A DNA stretch of 64,000 nucleotides. It comes from CAZEER01 sp964586315. Its GTDB lineage: Bacteria; Fidelibacterota; Marinisomatia; Marinisomatales; UBA1611. Below, in pieces: positions 45,155 to 54,300 of this stretch; position 1 is the stretch's first letter; every line of letters starts with the position of its first letter. The stretch lies in assembly GCA_964586315.1 (NCBI GenBank), contig CAZPHE010000002.1, forward strand, positions 33,307 to 97,306. The letters run 5' to 3'. The translations under genes and the position numbers were made by a program. A model generated the notes under the pieces. The model did not search any database. It had not been told where the DNA came from and was given only the letters and a program-made list of their open reading frames with translations.

Positions 45155-45182
45155 CGTATTGTATAATTTAGAGTTTAGATTA

Positions 45183-45851
45183 TTAACAATGAACTCGTTC
45201 CATACCTGTTAAAAAGTTATTTAATGCATCCAATGCAATATCTACAGATTTAAGAATCTCTTTGTGTTTTTCTTTGGAATTATTTAGTTCTTCTAACAAA
45301 CTTCTTACAACTTTTCTATGCCATTTATCTGCATGGATATGTACAGTGAAAAATTTTAGAGCATTTTCATCCCTAATACCATAGAACTTTTTTAAGCCTT
45401 CTTTTTTTGTTTCTGAAATTTCGGGTTGCATAGATTCATAGCAATAAAGAGCGGCGAGACCTATGTGGTATTGTGTTGATTTAGAAAGGTTTGTAAAAGT
45501 TTTAACAAGATCATCAGTTTCTTTCATTGAAATTGTAGTTTTTATTTTATCACGACTATTACCCAAACCTTCAGCGAAGCGCATCCAAAGTTCTGGATGG
45601 TTTTCATCTCCTTTCTCTTCTTCAACTAAATTCTCTAAAAGGATTTGACGAATCCGTATATTATCACAATTTGAATGAATAGCAGATAAATACCTTGGAA
45701 AAGATGATACATGTTTAAAATATTGTGCAGAATATTCTTTAATAGTTTCTTTTGGTAGAGCACCAGAGTTCCAGGCTTGGTAAAATGGGTGTTTTAACAA
45801 ATGCTTTTTTTCAATTTTTGCATCTATTTTATCAATAAATGTGATGTTCAT
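45183..45851 (-). CDS. CADD/PqqC-like heme-oxygenase-fold protein
   Basis: A 222-residue all-helical protein of the TenA/PqqC/CADD superfamily. 'HPFYQAWNSGALPKETIKEYSAQYFKHVSSFPRYLSAIHS' and 'LLENLVEEEKGDENHPELWMRFAEGLG' carry the Glu and His that bind a di-metal centre in CADD. 'ALYCYESMQPEIS' and 'FFTVHIHADKWHRKV' follow. Chlamydial CADD-type members make p-aminobenzoate for folate from their own tyrosine. Others are oxidases, so the reaction here is uncertain. It precedes glutamine synthetase in the minus direction, with 73 bases between. No pabA/pabB is present in the window. Confidence 0.82.
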   Translation of the reverse strand: MNITFIDKIDAKIEKKHLLKHPFYQAWNSGALPKETIKEYSAQYFKHVSSFPRYLSAIHSNCDNIRIRQILLENLVEEEKGDENHPELWMRFAEGLGNSRDKIKTTISMKETDDLVKTFTNLSKSTQYHIGLAALYCYESMQPEISETKKEGLKKFYGIRDENALKFFTVHIHADKWHRKVVRSLLEELNNSKEKHKEILKSVDIALDALNNFLTGMERVHC

Positions 45852-45924
45852 ATAGTTTCCCTATTCTTATTTATAAAAAATTGTACGAGATATTATAATA
45901 TTATTCAATAATTTTAAAAGATGA

Positions 45925-46938
45925 TTATTTATCACATGTTGTTTCAATTAATATTGAACAAACTTTATATGGATCCATATTTGCAGATGGTCTTCTATCT
46001 TCAAGATAGCCATATCCATCATTGGCTGTTTGCATTGGGATTCTTATAGAGGCTCCACGGTCACTAATTCCATAACGAAATTCTTTGATACTACAGGTCT
46101 CATGTAATCCGGTAAGTCGCTCTTCATTATGCGCGCCGTAAACAGCAATATGTTCATCGTGTTTTACGGCTAATTTTTTACAAGCTATTTCTATAATTTT
46201 CATCCCACCATTTCCACGCATAGATTTTGTACTAAAGTTTGTATGTGCCCCAGCTCCATTCCAATCCCCTTTAACGGGTTTAGGGTGTAGCGTGGCACTT
46301 ATGCCATAATCTTCTGATATTCTATATAAAAGCCAGCGGGACAACCAGATTTGATCTGCTACATCTAATGGTCCTAGTGGTCCAATTTGGTATTCCCATT
46401 GACCGGGCATCACTTCTGCATTTATGCCTGAAATTTGTAGACCTGCATTTAAGCAAAGTTCTAGATGTTCTTCAACAATATCACGCCCAAATACTTCATC
46501 GGCACCTACTCCACAATAAAATGGTCCTTGTGGTGCAGGGTATCCACCTTCTGGCCAACCAAGAGGGTTACGTCCTTCAAATAGCGTATATTCTTGTTCA
46601 ATTCCAAACCACGGTTCTTGCTCCGAATAGTTTTCTACAACATCTCTCAAATGTGCTCTTGTGTTTGATGCATGTACCGTTCCATTAGGATTCATTACTT
46701 CACACATTACAAGGATATCATCTGCACCTCTGATAGGGTCATGGATTTTATAAACTGGTTTAAGCATACAATCACTATCATTTCCTTTCGCTTGATTGGT
46801 GCTAGATCCATCAAATCCCCACAGTGGAAGCTCCTCTAGTTTGTTTTCTATCACATCTAAGACTTTTGTTTTGGATCTAAGTTTCTGGGTTGGCTCATGC
46901 CCATCCATCCAAATATACTCTGCTCGAATTTTACTCAT
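45925..46938 (-). CDS. glnII: Glutamine synthetase, type II (eukaryote-like)
   Basis: A 337-residue enzyme that makes glutamine from glutamate, ammonia and ATP. 'AEYIWMDGHEPTQKLRSKTK' and 'LPLWGFDGSSTNQAKGNDSD' are typical of GSII. 'PWFGIEQEYTLF', 'YCGVGADEVFGRDIVEEH', 'NAEVMPGQWEYQIGP' and 'GAGAHTNFSTKSMR' form the glutamate, ammonia and ATP sites. This is the short decameric GSII class, not the ~470-residue GSI of most bacteria. An Lrp-type regulator is encoded next to it (48 bases). Confidence 0.96.
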   Translation of the reverse strand: MSKIRAEYIWMDGHEPTQKLRSKTKVLDVIENKLEELPLWGFDGSSTNQAKGNDSDCMLKPVYKIHDPIRGADDILVMCEVMNPNGTVHASNTRAHLRDVVENYSEQEPWFGIEQEYTLFEGRNPLGWPEGGYPAPQGPFYCGVGADEVFGRDIVEEHLELCLNAGLQISGINAEVMPGQWEYQIGPLGPLDVADQIWLSRWLLYRISEDYGISATLHPKPVKGDWNGAGAHTNFSTKSMRGNGGMKIIEIACKKLAVKHDEHIAVYGAHNEERLTGLHETCSIKEFRYGISDRGASIRIPMQTANDGYGYLEDRRPSANMDPYKVCSILIETTCDK

Positions 46939-46986
46939 TATTAGTTCCTATTATTAATTACTCAACATTTATAATTATTTAAATAT

Positions 46987-47460
46987 TTATTTTGACTGAT
47001 TATTTCCTGTTGGTATTGGGATTTTAGTCCCATATTTATATGATGAAAGAATAATCTGTGTTTCTGTGCGTACCACGCCTGGCCAGCTTTGAATTTTTCT
47101 TAGCAACTCTTCTAAAGTATTTGAATTTTTTGTATTAACAAGTAAAGTATGAGAACCATTTCCAGTTGTACTAAAACATTGTACAATTTCTGATGTCTCT
47201 TCTGCAGCTAAGGTGACTTCTTTATAATATTGTGAAGAGCCAGAAATAATTGTAATAATCGCTGCTACATCTAAACCAATAGTTGCTGGATTAAGAATGG
47301 CCTGGAAACCTAAAATTATACCGTTATCTTGAAGCTTTCGTATACGCTCGGTGATCGTAGGGACTGAGACGTTTATTTTTTCTGCAATATTGCTTGCAGA
47401 CTCACGACCAAATTTTTGTAAGATTATTAATATTTTTCGATCTAAATCATCAAGTCTCAT
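46987..47460 (-). CDS. Lrp/AsnC family transcriptional regulator
   Basis: A 157-residue feast-famine regulator starting at ATG 47460 ('MRLDDLDRKILIILQKFGRES'). An upstream start at 47475 would add five residues. The N-terminal helix-turn-helix is 'SASNIAEKINVSVPTITERIRKLQDNGII', followed by the RAM ligand-binding domain 'LDVAAIITIISGSSQYYKEVTLAAEETSEIVQCFSTTGN' and 'KIQSWPGVVRTETQIIL'. It lies upstream of glnII on the same strand, so it may control nitrogen or amino-acid genes, including this operon. Confidence 0.93.
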   Translation of the reverse strand: MRLDDLDRKILIILQKFGRESASNIAEKINVSVPTITERIRKLQDNGIILGFQAILNPATIGLDVAAIITIISGSSQYYKEVTLAAEETSEIVQCFSTTGNGSHTLLVNTKNSNTLEELLRKIQSWPGVVRTETQIILSSYKYGTKIPIPTGNNQSK

Positions 47461-47652
47461 AATTACAAGAAACAATAAAATTCATAAATTATTTAGCAAA
47501 TATGATTATAAATATAAAATATTTAAACAAAATTTTTAAATAAATTAACTATTTAAATAAAAAATATTTAATCAGTTCTTTTTTCCCTATTTTTTATTTT
47601 TGTCATAGTTTATATTTTTGAATGTGTATAATAACATTTCATTATTTAAACT
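47461..47652. promoter_or_regulatory. Divergent AT-rich promoter region
   Basis: The 192 bases between the Lrp regulator (minus) and mtaB (plus) are very AT-rich, with multiple A/T tracts (for example around 47510-47570). Lrp-type proteins bind such bent AT-rich DNA, so autoregulation is plausible. No box is assigned. Confidence 0.35.
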
Positions 47653-48951
47653 ATGCATTATATGGGAACCCCAGTTAAACGCGTAGCATTCCATACTTTA
47701 GGATGTAAATTAAATTTTTCAGAAATGTCTACAATATCGCGTGACATTATCGAAAGTGGTTTTAAAAAAGTAAACTATCAAGAAATTGCAGATATTTATG
47801 TATTAAATACATGTTCAGTTACCGAAAACGCAGATAAAGAAGCAAAAAAACTAATACGCCAAGCTAAACGTAAAAACCCCAAATCAAGCATTGTAGTTAT
47901 TGGATGTTATGCTCAATTGAAACCAGCTGAGATTGCTGCAATAGATGGTGTGGATATGGTGCTTGGATCTGATGAAAAATTTAATATTTTAGATTATCTA
48001 AATCAGATTGATTTAAAAAATGATACTAAAATAATTGAATCAAATAAGGATAATCTGCAGACTTTCACTCCATCTTTTTCATTAGAAGAAAGAACACGTT
48101 CATATTTGAAAATACAGGATGGTTGTGATTATACTTGTTCATTCTGCACGATACCATTGGCAAGAGGTAAAAGCAGAAGTCAAAATATAGAACATACTAT
48201 TAAAATAGCTAAACAAATTTCTATTGCCGGGAAAAAAGAAATTGTTCTTTCTGGCGTTAATATTGGAGATTTTGGAAAAGGATCAGAAGAAAGTTTTTTG
48301 GATTTAATTTGTGAATTAGATAAACTTGAAAAAATTAAACGTATTCGGATTTCATCGATAGAGCCTAATTTACTTACGGATGAAATTATCGAGTTTTGTT
48401 TTAAATCTAAAAAATTTGTTCCCCATTTTCATGTTCCTCTTCAATCTGGATCAAATAAAATTTTAAAATCCATGCGCAGGAGGTATAATTGTGAGCTCTA
48501 TGAAAATAGAATAGCAAAAATTAAATCAATTAATTCTGATATTTGCATAGGAGTTGATGTAATTGTTGGTTTTCCAGGTGAATCTGATGATGACTTTCTA
48601 GATACCTATAATTTTCTGAATCGCTTAGATATTTCATATCTACACGTCTTTTCTTATTCAGAAAGGTCAAACACTAATGCCATAGAATTTCCTGACAAAG
48701 TATCTATTCAGGTGCGAAAAGTCCGTAGTAAAATGCTACATATACTATCAGAAAAAAAACGACTATTTTTTCAAAGTCAATTTATAAATACAAAACGGGA
48801 AGTTTTATTTGAATATAAAAAAAATGATAGATGGATTGGATATACGGATAATTATATTAAAGTTGAAGTTAACTCAGAAAAGAATCTTATTAATAAAATC
48901 TGTTTTGTAACTCTAATAAAAAATCAAGGTACAGTTTTAGGGAAAGTTTGA
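47653..48951 (+). CDS. mtaB: tRNA t6A37 methylthiotransferase (MiaB/MtaB family)
   Basis: A 432-residue radical SAM enzyme that makes 2-methylthio-t6A at tRNA position 37. The N-terminal UPF0004 domain has its three Cys ('FHTLGCKLNFSEMS', 'VLNTCSVTENAD', 'VVIGCYAQL'). The radical SAM cluster is C-x-x-x-C-x-x-C in 'IQDGCDYTCSFCTIPLARG'. A TRAM-like C-terminus ends at 'KNQGTVLGKV'. MtaB is favoured over MiaB by the 'TLGCKLNF(S/A)E' start. Either ATG 47653 or 47662 may be used. It is followed by the ABC-F gene 29 bases later. Confidence 0.93.
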   Translation: MHYMGTPVKRVAFHTLGCKLNFSEMSTISRDIIESGFKKVNYQEIADIYVLNTCSVTENADKEAKKLIRQAKRKNPKSSIVVIGCYAQLKPAEIAAIDGVDMVLGSDEKFNILDYLNQIDLKNDTKIIESNKDNLQTFTPSFSLEERTRSYLKIQDGCDYTCSFCTIPLARGKSRSQNIEHTIKIAKQISIAGKKEIVLSGVNIGDFGKGSEESFLDLICELDKLEKIKRIRISSIEPNLLTDEIIEFCFKSKKFVPHFHVPLQSGSNKILKSMRRRYNCELYENRIAKIKSINSDICIGVDVIVGFPGESDDDFLDTYNFLNRLDISYLHVFSYSERSNTNAIEFPDKVSIQVRKVRSKMLHILSEKKRLFFQSQFINTKREVLFEYKKNDRWIGYTDNYIKVEVNSEKNLINKICFVTLIKNQGTVLGKV

Positions 48952-48980
48952 ATGTGTTTAGGTTTTAAAATTGATTTGAA

Positions 48981-50864
48981 ATGATACATCTTGAAGGTGT
49001 TTCAAAATCTTATCTTGATCAGTCATTATTTTCACAAGTAAATATCTCTATAAAATCTGGCATGCGCATTGGACTAATTGGTCCCAATGGATCGGGTAAA
49101 ACTACTTTTCTAAAAATACTTCTAGGACAAGAAACTTATGATATTGGAAATATAAAAAAAGAAAAAAATATATCTATTGGTTATCTTCCTCAGGAGATCA
49201 TAGTTGGTCTCGATCGATCCATTCTTCAAGAAGTTTTAACTGCATTCCCTGAGATTAATAAAATTCAGAAAAAAATTGAGGTTTTATTAAAAAATTTATC
49301 CAATGATTCAAAAAATATTGATTTAATAAACGAAATTGGTGAATTACAAAATCAATTTGAAGTTCTAGGTGGATGGTCCATAGAAAATAAGGCAAAAATT
49401 ATTTTGTCTGGACTTGGGTTTTCAGAGAATGAATTCAAAAGACACATGGATACTTTTTCTGGAGGGTGGAGAATGCGAGTTGCCTTAGCTTCAATTCTTT
49501 TAAAAGATCCAGATATTATTTTTTTAGATGAACCGACTAATCATTTGGATTTAGATGCAACTATTTGGTTAGAAAACTTTTTAAAAAGTTGGAAAGGAGG
49601 AATGGTTGTAATTAGCCATGACAGGGAATTTCTTGATCAATCTGTAAATTATATATTTGAAATAAATTTTAAAAAAATTATAAAGTATCATGGAAATTAT
49701 TCGGAATATAAAAAAGAAAAAACCCTTAGGATGAGACAACATAAAAACGCATATAAAAATCAGCAAAAGATGATTAAAGATAACGAAAGATTTATTGAAA
49801 GATTTCGATATAAAAACACTAAAGCTAGCCAAGTGCAAAGCAGAATAAAAATGTTAGATAAACTTGACAAAATAGAACAGCCAGATATTGATAATAATTC
49901 TGTTAACTTAATTATTCCAAATCTGGAAAGATCACCCCTCAAATTAATTCAATTAAAAAATGCAGTAAAAAATTATACCAAAATAAATGTGTTTGAAAAA
50001 TTAAACATAGTAATTGAAAGAAATCAAAAGATTGGCTTGGTTGGTTATAATGGAGCCGGGAAATCAACCTTTTTAAAAATATTGGCTGGTGTTGAAAATT
50101 TGACAAGTGGAAAGATAAAAATTGGAGAAGGAGTTACAATAGCGTATTATGCCCAAAATCAGCTGGATATATTAAAAATAAATGATACAGTGTTTGAATC
50201 AATTATTAGAGTTTCAAGTAAATTAAATGAAAGCGAATTACGTACTTATTTGGGTGGATTTTTATTTTCAGGAGAAGATATAGAAAAAAAAGTTAAGGTA
50301 TTGTCAGGTGGTGAAAAAGCAAGATTAGCTTTGGCAAGAATTGTAATACAACCTTCCAGTTTATTATTACTAGATGAACCAACAAATCATTTAGATATGA
50401 GGTCAAGGCAAATTTTAGAAAGAGCTTTGAAAAACTTTAATGGATCAATAGTCTGTATATCACATGATCGCCATTTTTTGAATAGTGTGACAAGTATAAC
50501 TTATGAAGTGGGTAAGGGAGGTATCCGTATTTATGAAGGGAATTATCAATACTACGTATGGAAAAACCTTAATGCGTCTGATCAAAATATTTTGGGTGGA
50601 TCAATTAAAATACCAAACCACAAAAACAACAATAATTATGTAGAAAAAAAGAAAATCAGGAATCGATTAAATCAAATAAATAAACGTTTTAAAGAATTAG
50701 ATAAAAAAATTAATACCGCCCGGGCGGTATTAAATAATCCAAATAATTCAGATAATTATATATTATTAGAAGAATCAATTGATAAAATAAAAATGTTAGA
50801 AGATGAATATTTAGAACTTCTAGATGAAAAGGAGTCTTTAAAAAAGAAAAATAAAATATTATAA
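48981..50864 (+). CDS. ABC-F family ATPase
   Basis: A 627-residue soluble protein with two nucleotide-binding domains and no membrane segment. NBD1 has 'GLIGPNGSGKTTFLKILLG', 'TFSGGWRMRVALASILLK' and 'DPDIIFLDEPTNHLDLDATIW'. NBD2 has 'GLVGYNGAGKSTFLKILAG', 'LSGGEKARLALARIV' and 'LLLLDEPTNHLDMRSRQI'. The basic inter-domain linker and C-terminal coiled coil ('RLNQINKRFKELDKKI' onward) resemble Uup-like proteins, which act on ribosomes or DNA structures. A 24-base palindrome lies in the C-terminal coiled-coil coding part. Exact cellular role unknown. Confidence 0.95.
   Translation: MIHLEGVSKSYLDQSLFSQVNISIKSGMRIGLIGPNGSGKTTFLKILLGQETYDIGNIKKEKNISIGYLPQEIIVGLDRSILQEVLTAFPEINKIQKKIEVLLKNLSNDSKNIDLINEIGELQNQFEVLGGWSIENKAKIILSGLGFSENEFKRHMDTFSGGWRMRVALASILLKDPDIIFLDEPTNHLDLDATIWLENFLKSWKGGMVVISHDREFLDQSVNYIFEINFKKIIKYHGNYSEYKKEKTLRMRQHKNAYKNQQKMIKDNERFIERFRYKNTKASQVQSRIKMLDKLDKIEQPDIDNNSVNLIIPNLERSPLKLIQLKNAVKNYTKINVFEKLNIVIERNQKIGLVGYNGAGKSTFLKILAGVENLTSGKIKIGEGVTIAYYAQNQLDILKINDTVFESIIRVSSKLNESELRTYLGGFLFSGEDIEKKVKVLSGGEKARLALARIVIQPSSLLLLDEPTNHLDMRSRQILERALKNFNGSIVCISHDRHFLNSVTSITYEVGKGGIRIYEGNYQYYVWKNLNASDQNILGGSIKIPNHKNNNNYVEKKKIRNRLNQINKRFKELDKKINTARAVLNNPNNSDNYILLEESIDKIKMLEDEYLELLDEKESLKKKNKIL
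50710..50733. repeat. Perfect 24-bp palindrome inside the ABC-F gene
   Basis: TTAATACCGCCC (50710-50721) followed immediately by GGGCGGTATTAA (50722-50733), an exact palindrome with no spacer. Its core is GC-rich, unlike the surrounding AT-rich coding sequence. It encodes I-N-T-A-R-A-V-L in the coiled-coil region. It could be a DNA-binding site or a strong RNA hairpin. Confidence 0.85.
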
Positions 50865-51376
50865 TTAGATAGGAATTAAAGTTTGATTTCTATTATTATA
50901 AAATAATATTAGATTGTAAATTAATTTAAAAATTGCCTTTACACCTTGGATGTATTGTAATTATTTAAAATAATTTACAATAAGACCATTTTAAATTTTT
51001 AAATCTTAGATGCTGATTATTCTTAATATACCCTCTATAAATATTAAAATTCAGATTTATTATATTTTAAAAATATTAAAATATAATTTCTCCCATTTAG
51101 TATTTAAATACTATTTACAGATATAATGATTATAAATAATAAATAAATAAATTTAGCTCATCTTTGTTTTTATTTTATATTTTAACGGAAATAACACAAT
51201 GTTGTAATTATAATCAATCCTTGTAAACAATAGTCTCGATACAATAAATTCAGGAAATTACTTTTCCCGGGGTAATACATGATGCGGAATCAATACATAT
51301 TAGTGGGTAAACCACTAAACCAATTAAATGGCTATATAATAGCCATTCCTAAGTCCAATTATTTTAATTCAGAAAA
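50865..51376 (+). promoter_or_regulatory. Leader region of the pilus-like operon
   Basis: These 512 bases have no gene of usable length. They are AT-rich up to about 51240, then contain GC-richer patches (cccggggt at about 51266, gatgcgg at about 51281) and two perfect hairpins: 51300-51318 (TTAGTGG / CCACTAA, GTAAA loop) and 51327-51347 (AATGGCTAT / ATAGCCATT, ATA loop). These end 29 bases before the ATG at 51377. A structured 5' UTR or cis-regulatory RNA is plausible. I could not match it to a known riboswitch class. No convincing ribosome site is seen next to the ATG. Confidence 0.5.
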
Positions 51377-54300
51377 ATGAGTAAAAAGCAAAAAGATATT
51401 GTAATTATTGATGATTACAGAATTGTAAAAATTCTTAATAAAAATTTTACAAAAAAGATCCTAAAATCTTTTTCTGATCAGCCTAAAACAGCCACCGAAA
51501 TAGCGAATTCAATTTCATTCCCAAAAGAAAAAATTTATTATCACTTAAAAAATCTCCTAAGCAACAATATTCTTTTTATCAAAAAAACTGTAAAGGTAAA
51601 AGGTATAGAACAAAAATATTTTTTACCTACCGGAAAATCTTTTCAAATAAAAAGTAATAATAATGAACCTTATGTTTCAAATGAAATAAATAACCAAGTT
51701 CAATTGGAAAAAGAAAATCAGGAAAAAATAAATAATACAATTGAAAATAAAAATTTAAGTCATAACCAACATGTAAGAAAAATTATTGATAGGAGAAGGA
51801 ATACAAATCGAAGAACAATTCAAAGGAGATTTTTAAAACCCCGTCGTGGAAATCAAAACCAAAAATTTTTACGTAAAAACAAAAGAAAAAATTCTGAAAG
51901 AAGAATCAATGATGAAAATAGAATTAATAATAAAAGAAGAAAAGTCTCTGAACGTCGAACAAATTATGATTTTGGTGTTGATATCCCAAAGAAAAAGTAT
52001 AAACAAAAACGGTATAAACCATATCCCCCCCAAAAAATAACACATAAAAATTTATTACTTCAACTGAATGGTGTAAAAAATGCCATGACTTTTGTACAAT
52101 CTAATAATATAGTAACCTTTTTGTATTGTACCTTAAAACAAAATGGTTTTGAAATAATACATATTAACAATTATCGGTTACCTATAAAAATAAAAGGTCA
52201 CCAAATAAAAACTCTGCCTGAATTAATTATCAACATCTATAATCAATTTATAAATCCTAGATCAAAGAAGAAAACCTTTCTTGCCATCCAATCTGATAAT
52301 TATCAATGTGAAATGACCTATTTTATAGGTAAAGGTAAGAGCGATAAACTTTTTCGAAAAAACATAATGGAAACGTTAAATGAAGCTTACAGGGTAAAAA
52401 AGGAAAATAGCTTGATGGATTTTATTAGGTATTATGATGGTCAAAAAAATTCTACGGTATGCTATTCTTCAAAAAAATCACAGATAGAAGAAGACTATAA
52501 AAATCTAGATGCTGCAGGGATTCCTTTAAGGTATATAACTTCAATCCCTAAAATATTGAATAACATATACACCTACTATAATTTAGAAAAAAATAATAAA
52601 ACATCACTCCTTATATATATAGGTCACATTAAAACACATACAGTGTTCACTTTTGGCGATAGAATAGTTGAATCCCGTGAAATTGATAAAGGACTTAATT
52701 TTTTTACCGAACCTTTGGCCGAATTATCACTAACTAGGGTCATTCATGATCAGGCTTTGCATGAAGCAACACATTTTTTATCATATTATGGTTTAAGCCC
52801 AGAATCTTCAAACACAAATATTCAAGATGGATTCCCTTTTAAAAAGGCAAAAGCGATTATAAATCATTTATCCCTTAGTTTTCTCTATGATATAAAAGAC
52901 TCCATTCAATATTTTGAAAGCATTCTAATAAAAGAAAGGTATACTGAAAAACCAATTTCAAAAATTTTTATCACGGGCCCAGGAAGTCACATAAAATATC
53001 TTGACAAGACAATAGAAGAAATGTTTCGTGTTTCTGTAAAGAATTTTTCTCAAATCTGTGATGCACTACTTAAGGGTAATAAAAATCTAAATGGACCTGT
53101 ATATAACAGATTTAAAGAAAAATTTTTATATAGAAAACAAGAAAGTTCTGAATCAAGTTTAAAAGAATTAAAACAAAAAATAAAGAACCATGAAGATGCC
53201 ATTGAATCAACACAGAGTCCTGAAAGCGCGAAGTACAGTTTAGCACGTTTAGAAATTGAAAAAAATTCTAAAATCAAATCTATTGATTCGGCTAGTAAAA
53301 ATTTAAGCTCTACAGCCCAAGAATTTAAAGATCTGAAAGAGAAATATGTTAAAACACAAGAGACCTTAGGATCTGATCTAAAATCAATTAATTCCCAAGT
53401 TGAAAATCTTAGTGAAGAATTGATTTATAAGTATAGTCAATATGATGAGATCAATAAAAAAATATCAGAATTAGAATTTGAAATAGACCAAGAAAAGAAT
53501 AAGAAAGATAAAATTCAACGCGAAGAAAAAAATCGCTATGGATCACAAATTAAAGCTGTGGCACAATCTCGAGCAAAATTAACAGATGATAAAGATTATA
53601 TTGAACAAGAAATTGATGAACTTGAATCTAGTATAATAAAATATCAAGATTTATTTCACCAAAAAAATTATAAAATACAAAATGGACAGGATGAGATCGC
53701 TGTATTTGAATATTTAAAAAGCTCAATACAAAATGTTGCAAATATTTTTAAACGGTCTTTCCTAGTTCATTTAAAATCTTTAGAAGATCTTAATAAAGAT
53801 GATGTAAATACACTTCAAAAAGCTGGATATTTTATCACTAGTAATACAAAAAGGATTGATGAAATAAGAGAATCATTTAATGCTTTTATCTCTGGAGAGA
53901 CTAGTATTAATCCAGATCAAATGATAGATAATGAAAACGGAATCGCAATAAAGGAAAAATTGTTGGATATATTGAGCTTGGTTCAAAAGGCACCTGATGA
54001 CTTAATACATTTAAAAAATTTATCAACCACTATTGTAAAAATTAATGAAGATCAAAGTGATCTTAAAATGCAGAAGGAAAAACTCTCAAATCAAATAATA
54101 AAATCAAAGAACAATATTAGAGAGAATCAGGGAACACGTTTTTCTATTAAAAGAGATATTGAAATCCATAAAGAAAGTTTAACAGAAAAAAGTAAGGACA
54201 GGTCAGAAAGAATTGATGTACTGAATTATATTCGTGAGAGAATAGAGTTGAATGATGAATTTGATTATCATACAAAGCTTCTAAAAGAAATACAGCCTCA

